Below, piece by piece: positions 36,217-44,587 of a stretch of 64,000 nt of DNA. Numbering within the stretch: the stretch's first letter is position 1; every line of letters begins with the position of its first letter. This DNA is from Blastocatellia bacterium (GTDB lineage Bacteria > Acidobacteriota > Blastocatellia > HR10 > J050), in NCBI GenBank assembly GCA_025054955.1, contig JANWZE010000050.1:62001-126000 (forward strand), read 5' to 3'. The position numbers and the translations under genes were made by a program. A model generated the notes under the pieces. The model was not told the DNA's origin. It made no database searches and saw only the letters and a program-made list of their open reading frames with translations.

Positions 36217-37509
36217 TCAGTGCCCCTCCTCTCCGCCGATCTGCTCGCGCAGCAGCGCGGACTTCACGTAAAAGCTTCCTTGCGTCACCACAGCCTCGCC
36301 GGCTTTCACGCCGCTTTTGACCTCAACCCAGCCATCGCTTTGAGCTCCCAGTTGGACCTCGCGCCGTTGAAATTGTGTGTCATTGAGTCTGACGAAGACC
36401 ACCGACTGGTTATCAATCTGTTGTACCGCTGACGTGGGAATCATCACGGCCTCCCGGCCTATCGGTGTGGGAATGTGGATCGTGGCGAACATGTCCAGTT
36501 TCAGGCGAGCTTGTAGGTTGCGAACCTCGCAGCGGACCTTGGCCGTGCGTGTCTTCGGATCGAGAACGTCGCTCACATAGGTGATCGTCCCGATGAACGT
36601 TTCGCCGGGATAGGCGTCCATGACAATCTTCACGTCCTGACCCTTGTGAACAGAAGCGATGTCTTTCTCATAGACATCGGCTTGCACCCAGACGGTTGAA
36701 AGGTCAGCGATGGTGAGCAGTTCGCGATCAGTGTTCACCACCTCGCCTTCAGCGACATCGTACTTAATCACGACGCCGTCGAACGGCGCGCGCAAAACAC
36801 TGTGCGACGCTTCGCGGTGATAGTCTGCGTGGCGCAGGTTGGCCACGTGCGCTACATCTGCATCGGTCAGCCCGAAGCGATGCAGCTTCTCCTCAACCTG
36901 AGCGATAGTTGCTTTCTGGCTGTTGATCGCAGCTAGCGCGTTCTTGTACTCAGCGTTTCGCCGCTCGTATTCAGCTCTGGCAACGGCTCCAAGCTCGACC
37001 AGATTTTGCGCTCGTTCGAGCGCCTGTTTTGCGACTTCAGCCTCCGTACTCTTCTGCTCGAGCACAGCCAACGCCTTCAAGAAGTCGCCGATCAATTCGC
37101 CTAATTCGATATTGTCGTAGGCCAGGAGCGGCTGCCCGGCGCGCACGCGGTCTCCGAGCCGCACATAGACTTTCTCAATCCGACCGCGAGCGAGCGGGCG
37201 AATATGTCCGACGCGCGTCTCGTTCGGGCCGACGACGCCGGTGGTTTGAATCGTTTGCACGAGCGTTTTGGTCTGCGCCGTTTCGATCTTCAAGCCGATA
37301 TTACGCTGGGCGGCAACATCGAGCGTCACGATATGAGTATCAGCCGCTTCGACATGTTCCTCACCGCCTGCCTCTTCAGGGGGCAGGCTGGCGCGCAACC
37401 AGAGCACGGTCGAAACCATCAGCACGATCAGGACGAGAACAGCCAACGCCCACTGTTGATTCCTTCGGTCTTTCCATTGCCGAAAAAATGGTCTCTTTTG
37501 CTGACTCAT
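36217..37509 (-). CDS. czcB: RND efflux periplasmic adaptor subunit, CzcB type
   Basis: A 430-residue membrane-fusion protein. One N-terminal helix (~18-38) is followed by a Gly/Glu-rich linker (PPEEAGGEEHVEAADTH) with potential metal ligands, a barrel-sandwich hybrid (IRPLARGRIEKVYVRLGDRV; APFDGVVIKYDVAEGEVV), a helical hairpin between them and beta-barrel/proximal domains. It bridges CzcA and the outer membrane channel. The start ATG 37509 has GGAGGT upstream. It sits 12 bases after czcC. Confidence 0.92.
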   Translation of the reverse strand: MSQQKRPFFRQWKDRRNQQWALAVLVLIVLMVSTVLWLRASLPPEEAGGEEHVEAADTHIVTLDVAAQRNIGLKIETAQTKTLVQTIQTTGVVGPNETRVGHIRPLARGRIEKVYVRLGDRVRAGQPLLAYDNIELGELIGDFLKALAVLEQKSTEAEVAKQALERAQNLVELGAVARAEYERRNAEYKNALAAINSQKATIAQVEEKLHRFGLTDADVAHVANLRHADYHREASHSVLRAPFDGVVIKYDVAEGEVVNTDRELLTIADLSTVWVQADVYEKDIASVHKGQDVKIVMDAYPGETFIGTITYVSDVLDPKTRTAKVRCEVRNLQARLKLDMFATIHIPTPIGREAVMIPTSAVQQIDNQSVVFVRLNDTQFQRREVQLGAQSDGWVEVKSGVKAGEAVVTQGSFYVKSALLREQIGGEEGH

Positions 37510-37521
37510 ACGGAACCTCCT

Positions 37522-38922
37522 TCACCTGATCGGTGCGCCGACGGCGCGTTCCAGTTCGACCAGCGCCAGGTAGTACTCCTTGAGCGCCTCAGTGTAGGCC
37601 TTTTGCGTGTCAATCAGTCGTCGCTGCTCGTTGATGACATCTAGCAGGCGCAGTTCACCAAGATTGTACCCGGCGCGGATGATGCTCACATTCTCCTGTG
37701 ACTGCTTGAGGATTCTCTGATTGAAGACGTCCAACGCTTGACGCGCTGTCTCGCAGCGGCTATAGGCCGCACGGACTTCGCGCCGCACGACCTGCTCGAT
37801 AAACTGTCGGCGCAACGCGGCGGCTTGGCGTCGCGCCACAGCGGCTTGAATGCTGCCTTGATTGCGATTGCGCATGGGCAGCGTGATGGACACGCCAGCG
37901 GTGAACACATTATCGGCATCACGAATTTGAGCGAGTGTCCCAGCTCCGCTCAATCCAAACTGATCGAAGCGCGAGTTCACACGGGTGTAGCGAGCAAAGC
38001 CGATCAGATTGGGGATGGCTTCCGCGCGTGCCAGTCGGAGTTCGGCGTCAGCACGTTGCTCTTCCACTCGCGCTGCTTTCAACTCAGGTCGTTCTGCAAG
38101 TGCCCGCTCTGTCGCTTCGGCAAGCGAAATCCTGACCGGCGGCATGCTCAGATCGCCGCTGAGCCGGAGCGCTTCATCCAGATTCATTCCGGCGAGCGTC
38201 TTGAGTTCCAGAATGGCGCGAGCGACGTGATTTTCAAGAACCAGCCGATCGGCATCGAGACGCCCGACCTCCACCTGAAGCAATCCTTGTTCAAACGGCG
38301 CAGCTTCACCTTCGCGCACACGGGCAACAGTGATCTGATAGCCGTGCTGATTCAGTGCTAAGAGTCGTTCGGCGATTTCCAGATTCCGCGCGGCTGCCAG
38401 CGCTTCGCCGTACCGCGCTTTGATCTCCGCCGTCAGTTGGCGCTCACGCTCGGCGATCTCCAGTTGAGCGAGTTCGATCCCAAGCTGCGCCACTTCCATC
38501 CGCCGCTCTCGTTTCCCACCAAGCTCAAATGTATGGGCGTAGCCAAGCGTCAGTTCGCGCTCGCCCGGGCTGCCCAAGATGGACCCATTGCTCACACTTA
38601 TTTCAATGCCGGGATTAGGGCGGAATTTGGCCTGGACAAGGAGTCCTTGAGCTTCCGTCACCCGTTGACGGGCAGCCAACAACTCAGCGTTGTGCGCGAG
38701 CGCCTTTTGTGCAATTTCCTCCACACTCATGCCTCCCACCGGATCAACATACTTTGTGAAGGAAACCGCCATGTTCAAGTTCACTGTTGGATCAAAACCT
38801 CCTTGATCAGATCGCACGTTCACCGATGGAGATTGTGCCTGGATATGAGGCACAGTCAGTAGGATTGCTGAATAGCAAACCAAGACGATGTGAACAGACT
38901 TCTTGAGCCACTTCGGTTTCAT
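37522..38922 (-). CDS. czcC: Outer membrane efflux channel, CzcC/TolC family
   Basis: A 466-residue TolC-family protein. The signal peptide (~8-31, VHIVLVCYSAILLTVPHIQA) is followed by the mature part, which starts near QSPSVNV and contains two repeated helical halves (EEIAQKALAHNAELLAARQR; LAEATERALAERPELKAARV). It forms the trimeric outer membrane duct of the metal pump. ATG 38922 is preferred over the in-frame ATG 38940 because GAGGTG lies 5 bases ahead of it. The operon order is small Cys-rich protein, czcC, czcB, czcA. Confidence 0.9.
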   Translation of the reverse strand: MKPKWLKKSVHIVLVCYSAILLTVPHIQAQSPSVNVRSDQGGFDPTVNLNMAVSFTKYVDPVGGMSVEEIAQKALAHNAELLAARQRVTEAQGLLVQAKFRPNPGIEISVSNGSILGSPGERELTLGYAHTFELGGKRERRMEVAQLGIELAQLEIAERERQLTAEIKARYGEALAAARNLEIAERLLALNQHGYQITVARVREGEAAPFEQGLLQVEVGRLDADRLVLENHVARAILELKTLAGMNLDEALRLSGDLSMPPVRISLAEATERALAERPELKAARVEEQRADAELRLARAEAIPNLIGFARYTRVNSRFDQFGLSGAGTLAQIRDADNVFTAGVSITLPMRNRNQGSIQAAVARRQAAALRRQFIEQVVRREVRAAYSRCETARQALDVFNQRILKQSQENVSIIRAGYNLGELRLLDVINEQRRLIDTQKAYTEALKEYYLALVELERAVGAPIR

Positions 38923-39100
38923 ACTCACCTCGTACTCCATGTAAACCGAGCCGTTCGCTCGGCCATCAATCGGAGGCCACTCAACGCTTCCTTCATTCGA
39001 GAGGTGAAGGACACCACGCTCGGCGTCTGCCTCCGTTAAATTGGACTCATACGCCGCTGCCTATCGCAGCGAGATGATCGTCGAGTTTTAAGCGGTGAGA

Positions 39101-39451
39101 TTAGGAGAATCGCGGAGGATGATACGGTGGGTCGCCCGTGGGTGACATCGCGTCGTCACTTCTTTCGACGGGTACTTTCACAGAACCTTCCTCGTCAGGA
39201 AAAACAAATATCAACTGTGGGACTACATGATGGCAGCAACAAAAACATTCATCTTTCAACGGTGTCTCCGGCCAAGGAGGCCGCTGGTGCTCATCAGCAA
39301 GCATGGTTGAAGGGAGATTCTGGCTTGCGCAGCTTTTGGTGACCATCGCCAGCATCGGCATCCCTTGCAGTTCCTCCGGGCAAAGTCCCGGCGTCAATAA
39401 ATCAGTTGCCGGAATTAAGAGCAAGATTATGACCACTACCAATCGGATCAT
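39101..39451 (-). CDS. Small exported Cys/His-rich protein next to czcCBA
   Basis: A 116-residue protein starting MIRLVVVIILLLIPATDLL, a signal sequence. The mature part contains ELQGMPMLAMVTKSC and then DECFCCCHHVVPQLIF, a four-cysteine, two-histidine cluster, before a Pro-rich end. It is oriented like the pump genes, ~180 bases upstream of czcC. The cluster of thiols and imidazoles is what a periplasmic metal-binding chaperone or sensor would carry, but the family is not recognised. The start is uncertain, with no clear ribosome site. A longer frame from TTG 39493 exists. Confidence 0.6.
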   Translation of the reverse strand: MIRLVVVIILLLIPATDLLTPGLCPEELQGMPMLAMVTKSCASQNLPSTMLADEHQRPPWPETPLKDECFCCCHHVVPQLIFVFPDEEGSVKVPVERSDDAMSPTGDPPYHPPRFS

Positions 39452-39546
39452 ATATTGGCGGCCTAAACTAACACACCTGGCCGGCGGGGTCAAGAACGTG
39501 CGGGCCTTTCGGCGTTTTCAGGCTCACCGCGTGGAGAAACGCGGGG

Positions 39547-39762
39547 TTGACAAAAAGGGCAGCCTGTCACACACTCAGGCATTCATCTGCTAGACATCTG
39601 ATCGCAGCCGGCTATGCCTCTGGGCGGTGTATGAGCTTCATGGCTACTAAGGACGTGCGGACGACAATGAGCTATAAGCACGTGTTGAACCGTGGTGGAA
39701 AAGGCATTCGGAGTCCGGTTGACAGTTCTAAGAAGAGGGCAGAGGTTGTACGGCAACCATAG
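39547..39762 (+). pseudogene. Integron-integrase (IntI-like tyrosine recombinase) C-terminal remnant
   Basis: Only the catalytic end survives: KRAACHTLRHSSARHLIAAG, then KDVRTTMSYKHVLNRGGKGI and RSPVD. The HTLRHS box and the tyrosine with the GGKGIRSP tail are hallmarks of integron integrases. Between GY and KDVRTT the residues are wrong, but a neighbouring frame reads AVYELHGY, matching the expected TVQELLGH, so two compensating frameshifts have occurred. The preceding ~45 bases also keep a homologous-looking piece in another frame. No N-terminus exists upstream. It is a dead relic, close to the toxin-antitoxin pair. Confidence 0.75.
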
Positions 39763-39939
39763 ATGTCGAAGTAATCAGAGAAATCAGGTTGAGTTCATTG
39801 GCAAAGAGAACTTAACAACTCACAGACCTGGTGTCTTAGGCCGACAGAATGTAGCCTAAGAGTGTTATGTGAAAACCAACTAATCAATAATTAGCTAACG
39901 CAACGTGATTGCGACGTCGGTTCTTAAGGAGATAGTCCG

Positions 39940-40161
39940 ATGTTGAAGCGAATTGATGTAAAAGAAGCGCAAGCGCGGTTCCAAGAGCTGCTTGCCCAGA
40001 TGGCCTCAGGCGTTGAATGGATCCTCACTGATGGGATGACACCTGTTGCCCGTCTTGCACCCATCTCTGCTCGTGTAGCAGGCTTACACGCGGGAGCAGT
40101 TTGGATAAGCCCTGATTTCGATGAACCTTTACCTGATGAATTCTGGCCAGGCAACGCATGA
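39940..40161 (+). CDS. Phd/YefM-like antitoxin
   Basis: A 73-residue antitoxin starting MLKRIDVKEAQARFQELLAQ, the usual Phd/YefM DNA-binding N-terminus (helix, then ELL..., then GVEWILTDGMTPVARLAPI). The C-terminal tail (ISPDFDEPLPDEFW) is the segment that normally inserts into a PIN toxin. It should bind and neutralise the toxin encoded next and repress the pair. It has AAGGAGATA ahead of the ATG, and its stop overlaps the toxin start as ATGA. Confidence 0.88.
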   Translation: MLKRIDVKEAQARFQELLAQMASGVEWILTDGMTPVARLAPISARVAGLHAGAVWISPDFDEPLPDEFWPGNA

Positions 40162-40544
40162 AGTTATTGCTGGACACACACACGTTCATCTGGTGGGATA
40201 GTGAACCTGCCAAACTTTCGCCGCGCGTTTTGGCACTGTGTCAAGATCGCCAGAATGTTCTGCTACTCAGTGTAGTCAGTATTTGGGAGATGCAAATCAA
40301 GTCTGAACTGGGGAAGTTACGGCTGGCTTTGTCCCTGAAAGAGATTGTTGAAAGTCAACAGCAAACGAACAATATCGAAATACTGCCGATTACCTTGGAG
40401 CATGTGCTGGCGTTGGAGAAGTTGCCTGCGTCTCACAAAGACCCCTTTGACCGTTTGTTGGTAGCACAAGCAATGGTAGAGGGGTTGGTGTTGCTCAGTG
40501 CAGACCCCAACATTACCAAATATTCCATTCAAGTTGTATGGTGA
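40158..40544 (+). CDS. PIN-domain ribonuclease toxin (VapC-like)
   Basis: A 128-residue PIN protein. The acidic metal ligands are present: LLLDTHTFIWW (Asp-6), SVVSIWEMQIK (Glu), DPFDRLLVAQAM (Asp) and LLSADPNI (Asp). The length fits the PIN group paired with Phd/YefM antitoxins. It cuts RNA when unneutralised. It is translationally coupled to the antitoxin (ATGA). The pair is likely intact and active, unlike the decayed genes on each side. Confidence 0.9.
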   Translation: MKLLLDTHTFIWWDSEPAKLSPRVLALCQDRQNVLLLSVVSIWEMQIKSELGKLRLALSLKEIVESQQQTNNIEILPITLEHVLALEKLPASHKDPFDRLLVAQAMVEGLVLLSADPNITKYSIQVVW

Positions 40545-40723
40545 GCAAAATGGCGCGCTGGCGAACAAGCGTTTCCAGCAGACGCCTTGTTGCACTTGGT
40601 ACGGCTGAAACGCGAACCGTTCACTCAACCGCGTGCCGTCGGGTGAACATGGCGCCGGATGAGCCGTGCTGGCGCAGGCGCCTGCGGCTGTAACCAACGC
40701 TTAGGCGGCTACGGAGGAGTGAA

Positions 40724-41593
40724 ATGGAATACGTGAAGTTTGAAAAGGTTTCGCTCAAGAACCACCCCCAACTCAACGAGCGTTGGGTGCAGGAGCGTAT
40801 CGCAGAGGACCCGACAATATTAGGGCTTGGAGATGTTGTTCTATAAGGATAAAGAACGAATCCAGCCACGCGCAGGGCGGCTTGACCTACTCTTGCAAGA
40901 CGCAGAATCAAGCAGACGTTACGAAGTCGAGATTCAACTCGGAAGCGTAGATGAAAGCCACATCATTCGAACCATCGAGTACTGGGATATTGAGCGCAAA
41001 CGTTACCCACAATATGACCACACTGCGGTCATCGTCGCTGAAGATATCACAAGCCGCTTTCTAAACGTGATTAGTTTGTTCAACGGTGTGATCCCTCTTA
41101 TAGCAATACAAATGAGTGCTCTCAAGCGTGGTGATGAAGTGGGTCTAGTATTCACAACTGTTGTTGACCAAATGTCTCTTGGGCTCGTAGGCGAAGATGA
41201 AGAAGTGCGAGAGACAACTGACCGTGCCTATTGGGAAAATCGCGGGTCAAGGAAAACTGTGGCAATGGCGGATCAATTGCTGGAAATTGCAAAGCAATTT
41301 GACGCGTCGCTTGAACTCAAATACAACTAATTCTATATCGGGTTAGCGAAACACGGGCAGCCCAGCAACTTTAGATATTCAGACCCAAGAAGGGGTTCAT
41401 CAGGTTTGAGCCTAGACTGAAGAATTCACCTGAGATTCAAGAGAGCCTCGAAAACGCAGGACTTGATGTTATGGACTATGACACGCGCTGGGGACGTTAC
41501 CGAATCAGACTACAACCAGGTGAGATTGAAAAGAATAAGCAAGTGCTGACTGAAGTTATCAAGAAGGCGTATGAAACTTCGAGCGAAGAATAA
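40724..41593 (+). pseudogene. Decayed PD-(D/E)XK nuclease-like gene (three lesions)
   Basis: Reading frame 1 begins MEYVKFEKVSLKNHPQLNER and dies at TAA 40843 after GLGDVVL. The next part in another frame reads LFYKDKERIQPRAGRLDLLL with EVEIQLG, the D and E-x-Q of a PD-(D/E)XK-type site, up to SLELKYN, where TAA stops it at 41328-41330. The same frame goes on FYIGLAKHGQPSNF, then another shift gives IFRPKKGFIRFEPRLKN and YETSSEE ending at 41593. All pieces line up as one ~290-residue protein. The middle ORF (40827-41330) alone might still be translated from TTG, but the missing ends make a pseudogene likelier. Confidence 0.7.
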
Positions 41594-41689
41594 ACGCCGC
41601 ATAACAACGGCGTTTTCAGGCTGCTTGTCTTGACAGGGAAATGAGGCCGTCCGTATACTAACGCCTTTTTCAAAACAGAGGAAAAACGC

Positions 41690-41968
41690 ATGGCACATCA
41701 TAAGTCAGCAATCAAAGCAATAGCTCAGAATGAAAAACGGCGTGAAATCAATCGCCGGAACCTGAGTCGCATGAGAACAGCGATCAAGAAACTGCGGGCG
41801 GCAATTGCTTCCGGCGACGCAAACGCCGCTCAACGCCTACTGGGTGAAACAGTCTCCGTCATTGACAAATCCATCCATAAGGGCGTTGTCCATCGCAACG
41901 CCGCTGCGCGCTACAAATCAAGGTTAACCATGCAGGTCAACAAACTGGTCGCCCAGAAAGCGTCCTGA
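41690..41968 (+). CDS. rpsT: 30S ribosomal protein S20
   Basis: A 92-residue S20. It is typical in length and in its basic, all-helical makeup: MAHHKSAIKAIAQNEKRREI at the start, NRRNLSRMRTAIKKL, then KSIHKGVVHRNAAARYKSRL near the end. It binds 16S rRNA early in 30S assembly. It stands alone as a monocistronic gene with a GAGGAAAAACGC ribosome site region just upstream. Downstream, 56 bases after the stop, lies copy B of the three-hairpin element. Confidence 0.97.
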   Translation: MAHHKSAIKAIAQNEKRREINRRNLSRMRTAIKKLRAAIASGDANAAQRLLGETVSVIDKSIHKGVVHRNAAARYKSRLTMQVNKLVAQKAS

Positions 41969-42023
41969 TTAAACGTCCATGTCGTCGCCCGAACCGGCAA
42001 GAATGCCGAGAGTCGTTGCAAAG

Positions 42024-42164
42024 CTAAGTGGGTGGACAAACGTTCTGGGACATTTTGGGAGACGGGACGTTTTGCAGTGCGGTGACGTGTCACCGCTTTC
42101 CGGCCAAAGCTGCGATACGTTGCAGCACTCCAACAACGCCACGAACTTTTGTCACGTTACTTAG
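42024..42164 (+). repeat. 142-bp three-hairpin element, copy B
   Basis: Same layout as copy A. Ends CTAAGTGGGTGGACAAAC and TTTTGTCACGTTACTTAG match as inverted repeats at 12 of 18 positions. Stems: AAACGTTCTG/CGGGACGTTT (42038-42072), GCGGTGAC/GTCACCGC (42079-42096), GCTGCGAT/GTTGCAGC (42109-42126). Compared with copy A, four stem bases differ, and all four keep pairing through G-U if the + strand is transcribed. It lies just after rpsT. Confidence 0.7.
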
Positions 42165-42255
42165 AAAGCATCTTGATCCCACGTCCGTTTGTTGTTTGCT
42201 GAGCATGGCCTAAACCGGCGTGTGCAAGCTCAATGAGCCGCTGATGAACAACCCG

Positions 42256-42450
42256 CTGCATTCAGTCCACTCATACACATTGCCGTTTGAAAAGCCCGCC
42301 TTCATGGCGGATAGAAGCCAGAATCACTACTGTCAATCGCATCAATAAAGCGTTACCGCTTGAAAACGGTCGCAGCCCAAACGAGAACCCATCAGGGATT
42401 GACTGTCAATCGCATCAATAAGCGTTACCATTTGAAAAACCCTCCTTCGT
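42256..42450 (+). repeat. Mosaic of ~73-bp direct repeats
   Basis: ACTGTCAATCGCATCAATAA with GCGTTACC occurs at 42329 and 42402. A second unit (TTGAAAA, CCNTCCTTCRTSGCGGATAGA) occurs after 42276 and 42427. The copies have exchanged parts, so this is a decayed tandem array. The rest of the gap 42165-42658 is featureless apart from the ATCCGCAATCCGCATTCC micro-repeat at 42486. Confidence 0.5.
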
Positions 42451-42658
42451 CGCAGATAGAGAGCTACGGAATCCGAAGCCGTAAATCCGCAATCCGCATT
42501 CCCCAGTCCGCAATTCGTCTCGGTCACGCTGCTTGCCTCACGCCGGCGTTCACCTGCCGTGTTGGTGGGTTGCCAACCTGAACGGCTCTCCTGGAACTCC
42601 TCGCCGTCAGGCAATCGCCGGCTTGCCTTCTGCCGGAGCGATTGGTTAGCGTTGCTGC

Positions 42659-43609
42659 ATGAGCCATGATGCAACCGTGCAAGAGCCGCAGGTGTCAGTT
42701 GTCATTCCCACATTTAACGAAGAGCGTCACATTCGAAGTTGCCTGCGTTCCATCCTGAGTCAGCATACGCGCGTCAGTTTTGAAGTCATCGTCGTAGACA
42801 GCTCTACGGATGCGACGCCACAGATCGTTCAAGCGGAATTTCCTCATGTTCGGCTCATTCGGCGCGATCAGCGCACGTTTCCTGCCGAGGCACGCAATCT
42901 GGGCGTTGAGCGGAGTCGTGGTCAGGTGGTGGCGTTTGTGGATGCTGATTGCCGGGCTGACGCCTCATGGATTGAGGCGATTGTTGCCGCTCACCAACAA
43001 CCTTATCTTGCCGTTGGCGGGTCTGTCTCATTGGCGCGTCCCTATACGGTCGCCGGCGCTGCGTTGTTTGCCATCGAGTTCTCGGAGTACCTGCCCAGTG
43101 GATCGCCGCGAGAGGCCCGCTGGTTGCCCTCGTGCAATTTGTCTGTCAAGCGTGAGGCGTTCAACCGATATGGTGGATTTCCCGTCACGATGGAGGCTTC
43201 GGAGGACATCATCTTCACACGGCATCTGGCCGTCTGCTCCGGCGTGCCATTATGGTTTGATCCGCGCATCCGCGTCGCTCACATGAATCTAAATTCGATG
43301 GAAGACATGCGGCGCCGATTGCGAAAACTTGGCTACTGGTCGGGTCGGTCTCGTCATTCAGGACTTGTCGCGGGCAAATTCCTATCGCGCCTTCCATTTC
43401 TGACACCGCTGCTCGTGCCATATCGGCTGACGGTGATCATCGGACGGTTGCTCCGCCGCTTGGTCGCTGATTGGCGATTGGTGCTGTGGAGCGTCGTATG
43501 TTGGCCGCTGCTGACCTATGCGCTGTGCGTGTGGGCGAGCGGATTTCGTCGTGGTGTGAGCGAGCCGCTCGAGGAAAACCGGCGCAGCGACACGCCCGAT
43601 CATTTTTAA
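42659..43609 (+). CDS. Family 2 glycosyltransferase
   Basis: A 316-residue GT-A enzyme. It begins VSVVIPTFNEERHIRSCL, and the nucleotide-binding strand is followed by VAFVDADCRADASW, the DxD-type metal site (~93). The acceptor-side motif EASEDIIFTRHL (~180) has the ED catalytic pair. Two hydrophobic C-terminal helices (~240-290) attach it to the membrane. Sugar and acceptor are unknown. It is probably involved in surface polysaccharide or glycolipid synthesis. It starts the co-directional block leading to the kinase cluster but is separated by 84 bases from the methyltransferase gene. Confidence 0.85.
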   Translation: MSHDATVQEPQVSVVIPTFNEERHIRSCLRSILSQHTRVSFEVIVVDSSTDATPQIVQAEFPHVRLIRRDQRTFPAEARNLGVERSRGQVVAFVDADCRADASWIEAIVAAHQQPYLAVGGSVSLARPYTVAGAALFAIEFSEYLPSGSPREARWLPSCNLSVKREAFNRYGGFPVTMEASEDIIFTRHLAVCSGVPLWFDPRIRVAHMNLNSMEDMRRRLRKLGYWSGRSRHSGLVAGKFLSRLPFLTPLLVPYRLTVIIGRLLRRLVADWRLVLWSVVCWPLLTYALCVWASGFRRGVSEPLEENRRSDTPDHF

Positions 43610-43693
43610 TTCGTCAGAGAGATTGGCTGGCACGCGCTTGTCTTCGACCTGTATGAGCTGCTCGCAAAGCATGCGAAAAACTGCTACACTCGG

Positions 43694-44512
43694 ATGCCGG
43701 CTCTTATGCCCATCTTTAGCCGTCACAATCCGCTGGTCAAGCGATATCGCCAAGTGCGGGTCGGCGTGGATCGCCACAGCTTCTTCCTTGAAGGAATTCG
43801 CCTGATTGAAGACGCGCTGCGCTCCCGGATCACCCTGGACTCGGTTATGGTCGCCAGAGATTTGCTAACCAATCCGGCAGTGGCCAAACTGGTTGGTGAA
43901 TTGACACGGCAGGGCATTCGTTGCGAGGTGACCTCGTGGGAGATTCAGGAGTATCTCAGTGATGTGCAAACGCCCCAAGGGATCGTGGCCATTGCCCCGC
44001 GCCGACAATGGAGTATCGAAGAATTATTCGAGCGCATGTGTGGCCCCGCGTTGCTGATGGTGGTGGAAGGATGGCGTGATCCGGGAAACCTGGGGACGAT
44101 GTTGCGCGCAGGAGAAGCGCTGGGATTGCACGGCGTCATCACCACGCCGCACACGGTTGATCCTTTTTCACCGAAAGTCATGCGCGCCTCGATGGGATCA
44201 GCCTTACGTGTGCCGGTGATTGATCGTATACGGCTGCATGCGGTGTTACCGTCGCTTGAGCAACGTGGGCTGCAGATTTTGGCTGCCACTGTGCAACGCG
44301 GAGAGACGATCACGACCGTTGATCTGACCAAGCCAACGGCCGTGTTAGTGGGCAATGAGGCCACTGGCCTATCACAGGAGGCGGTGGCATTGTCACATCA
44401 AATCATTAGCATTCCGATGAAGGCGTCGGTGGCGTCGTTAAATGCTGCGATGTCGGCAACCATTATCCTCTATGAGGCCGCGCGGCAACGAGGGTTCGCC
44501 GTTTCCGAGTAG
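43694..44512 (+). CDS. TrmH/SpoU-family RNA 2'-O-methyltransferase
   Basis: A 272-residue SPOUT enzyme. The N-terminal substrate-binding domain (~10-110; FFLEGIRLIEDAL) is followed by the knotted SAM-binding domain with GWRDPGNLGTMLRAGEALG (~126-144), LVGNEATGLSQEAV (~219) and IPMKASVASLNAAMSATIIL (~239-258), the three SPOU motifs. It methylates a ribose in tRNA or rRNA, probably 23S (RlmB-like). A shorter start at 43706 is possible. The next gene, an FHA protein, begins 75 bases after its stop. Confidence 0.9.
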   Translation: MPALMPIFSRHNPLVKRYRQVRVGVDRHSFFLEGIRLIEDALRSRITLDSVMVARDLLTNPAVAKLVGELTRQGIRCEVTSWEIQEYLSDVQTPQGIVAIAPRRQWSIEELFERMCGPALLMVVEGWRDPGNLGTMLRAGEALGLHGVITTPHTVDPFSPKVMRASMGSALRVPVIDRIRLHAVLPSLEQRGLQILAATVQRGETITTVDLTKPTAVLVGNEATGLSQEAVALSHQIISIPMKASVASLNAAMSATIILYEAARQRGFAVSE

Positions 44513-44587
44513 TTGCGATGGGCGGGTTGGTATGCACGGCGTCAGTCAGTTTCGCCACGACGCGCGGCGCAATCTCACTTTACGACT

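Noticed and set aside
41596-41665. Second attC-like site (CGCATAACAACGGCG)
   Set aside because: Only one end resembles the consensus and there is no matching GTTRRRY end.
42256-42450. CRISPR-like array from equal 35-bp gaps between repeats
   Set aside because: The supposed spacers are themselves related to each other (CCCGCCTTCATGGCGGATAG and CCCTCCTTCGTCGCAGATAG), so this is a decayed tandem repeat.
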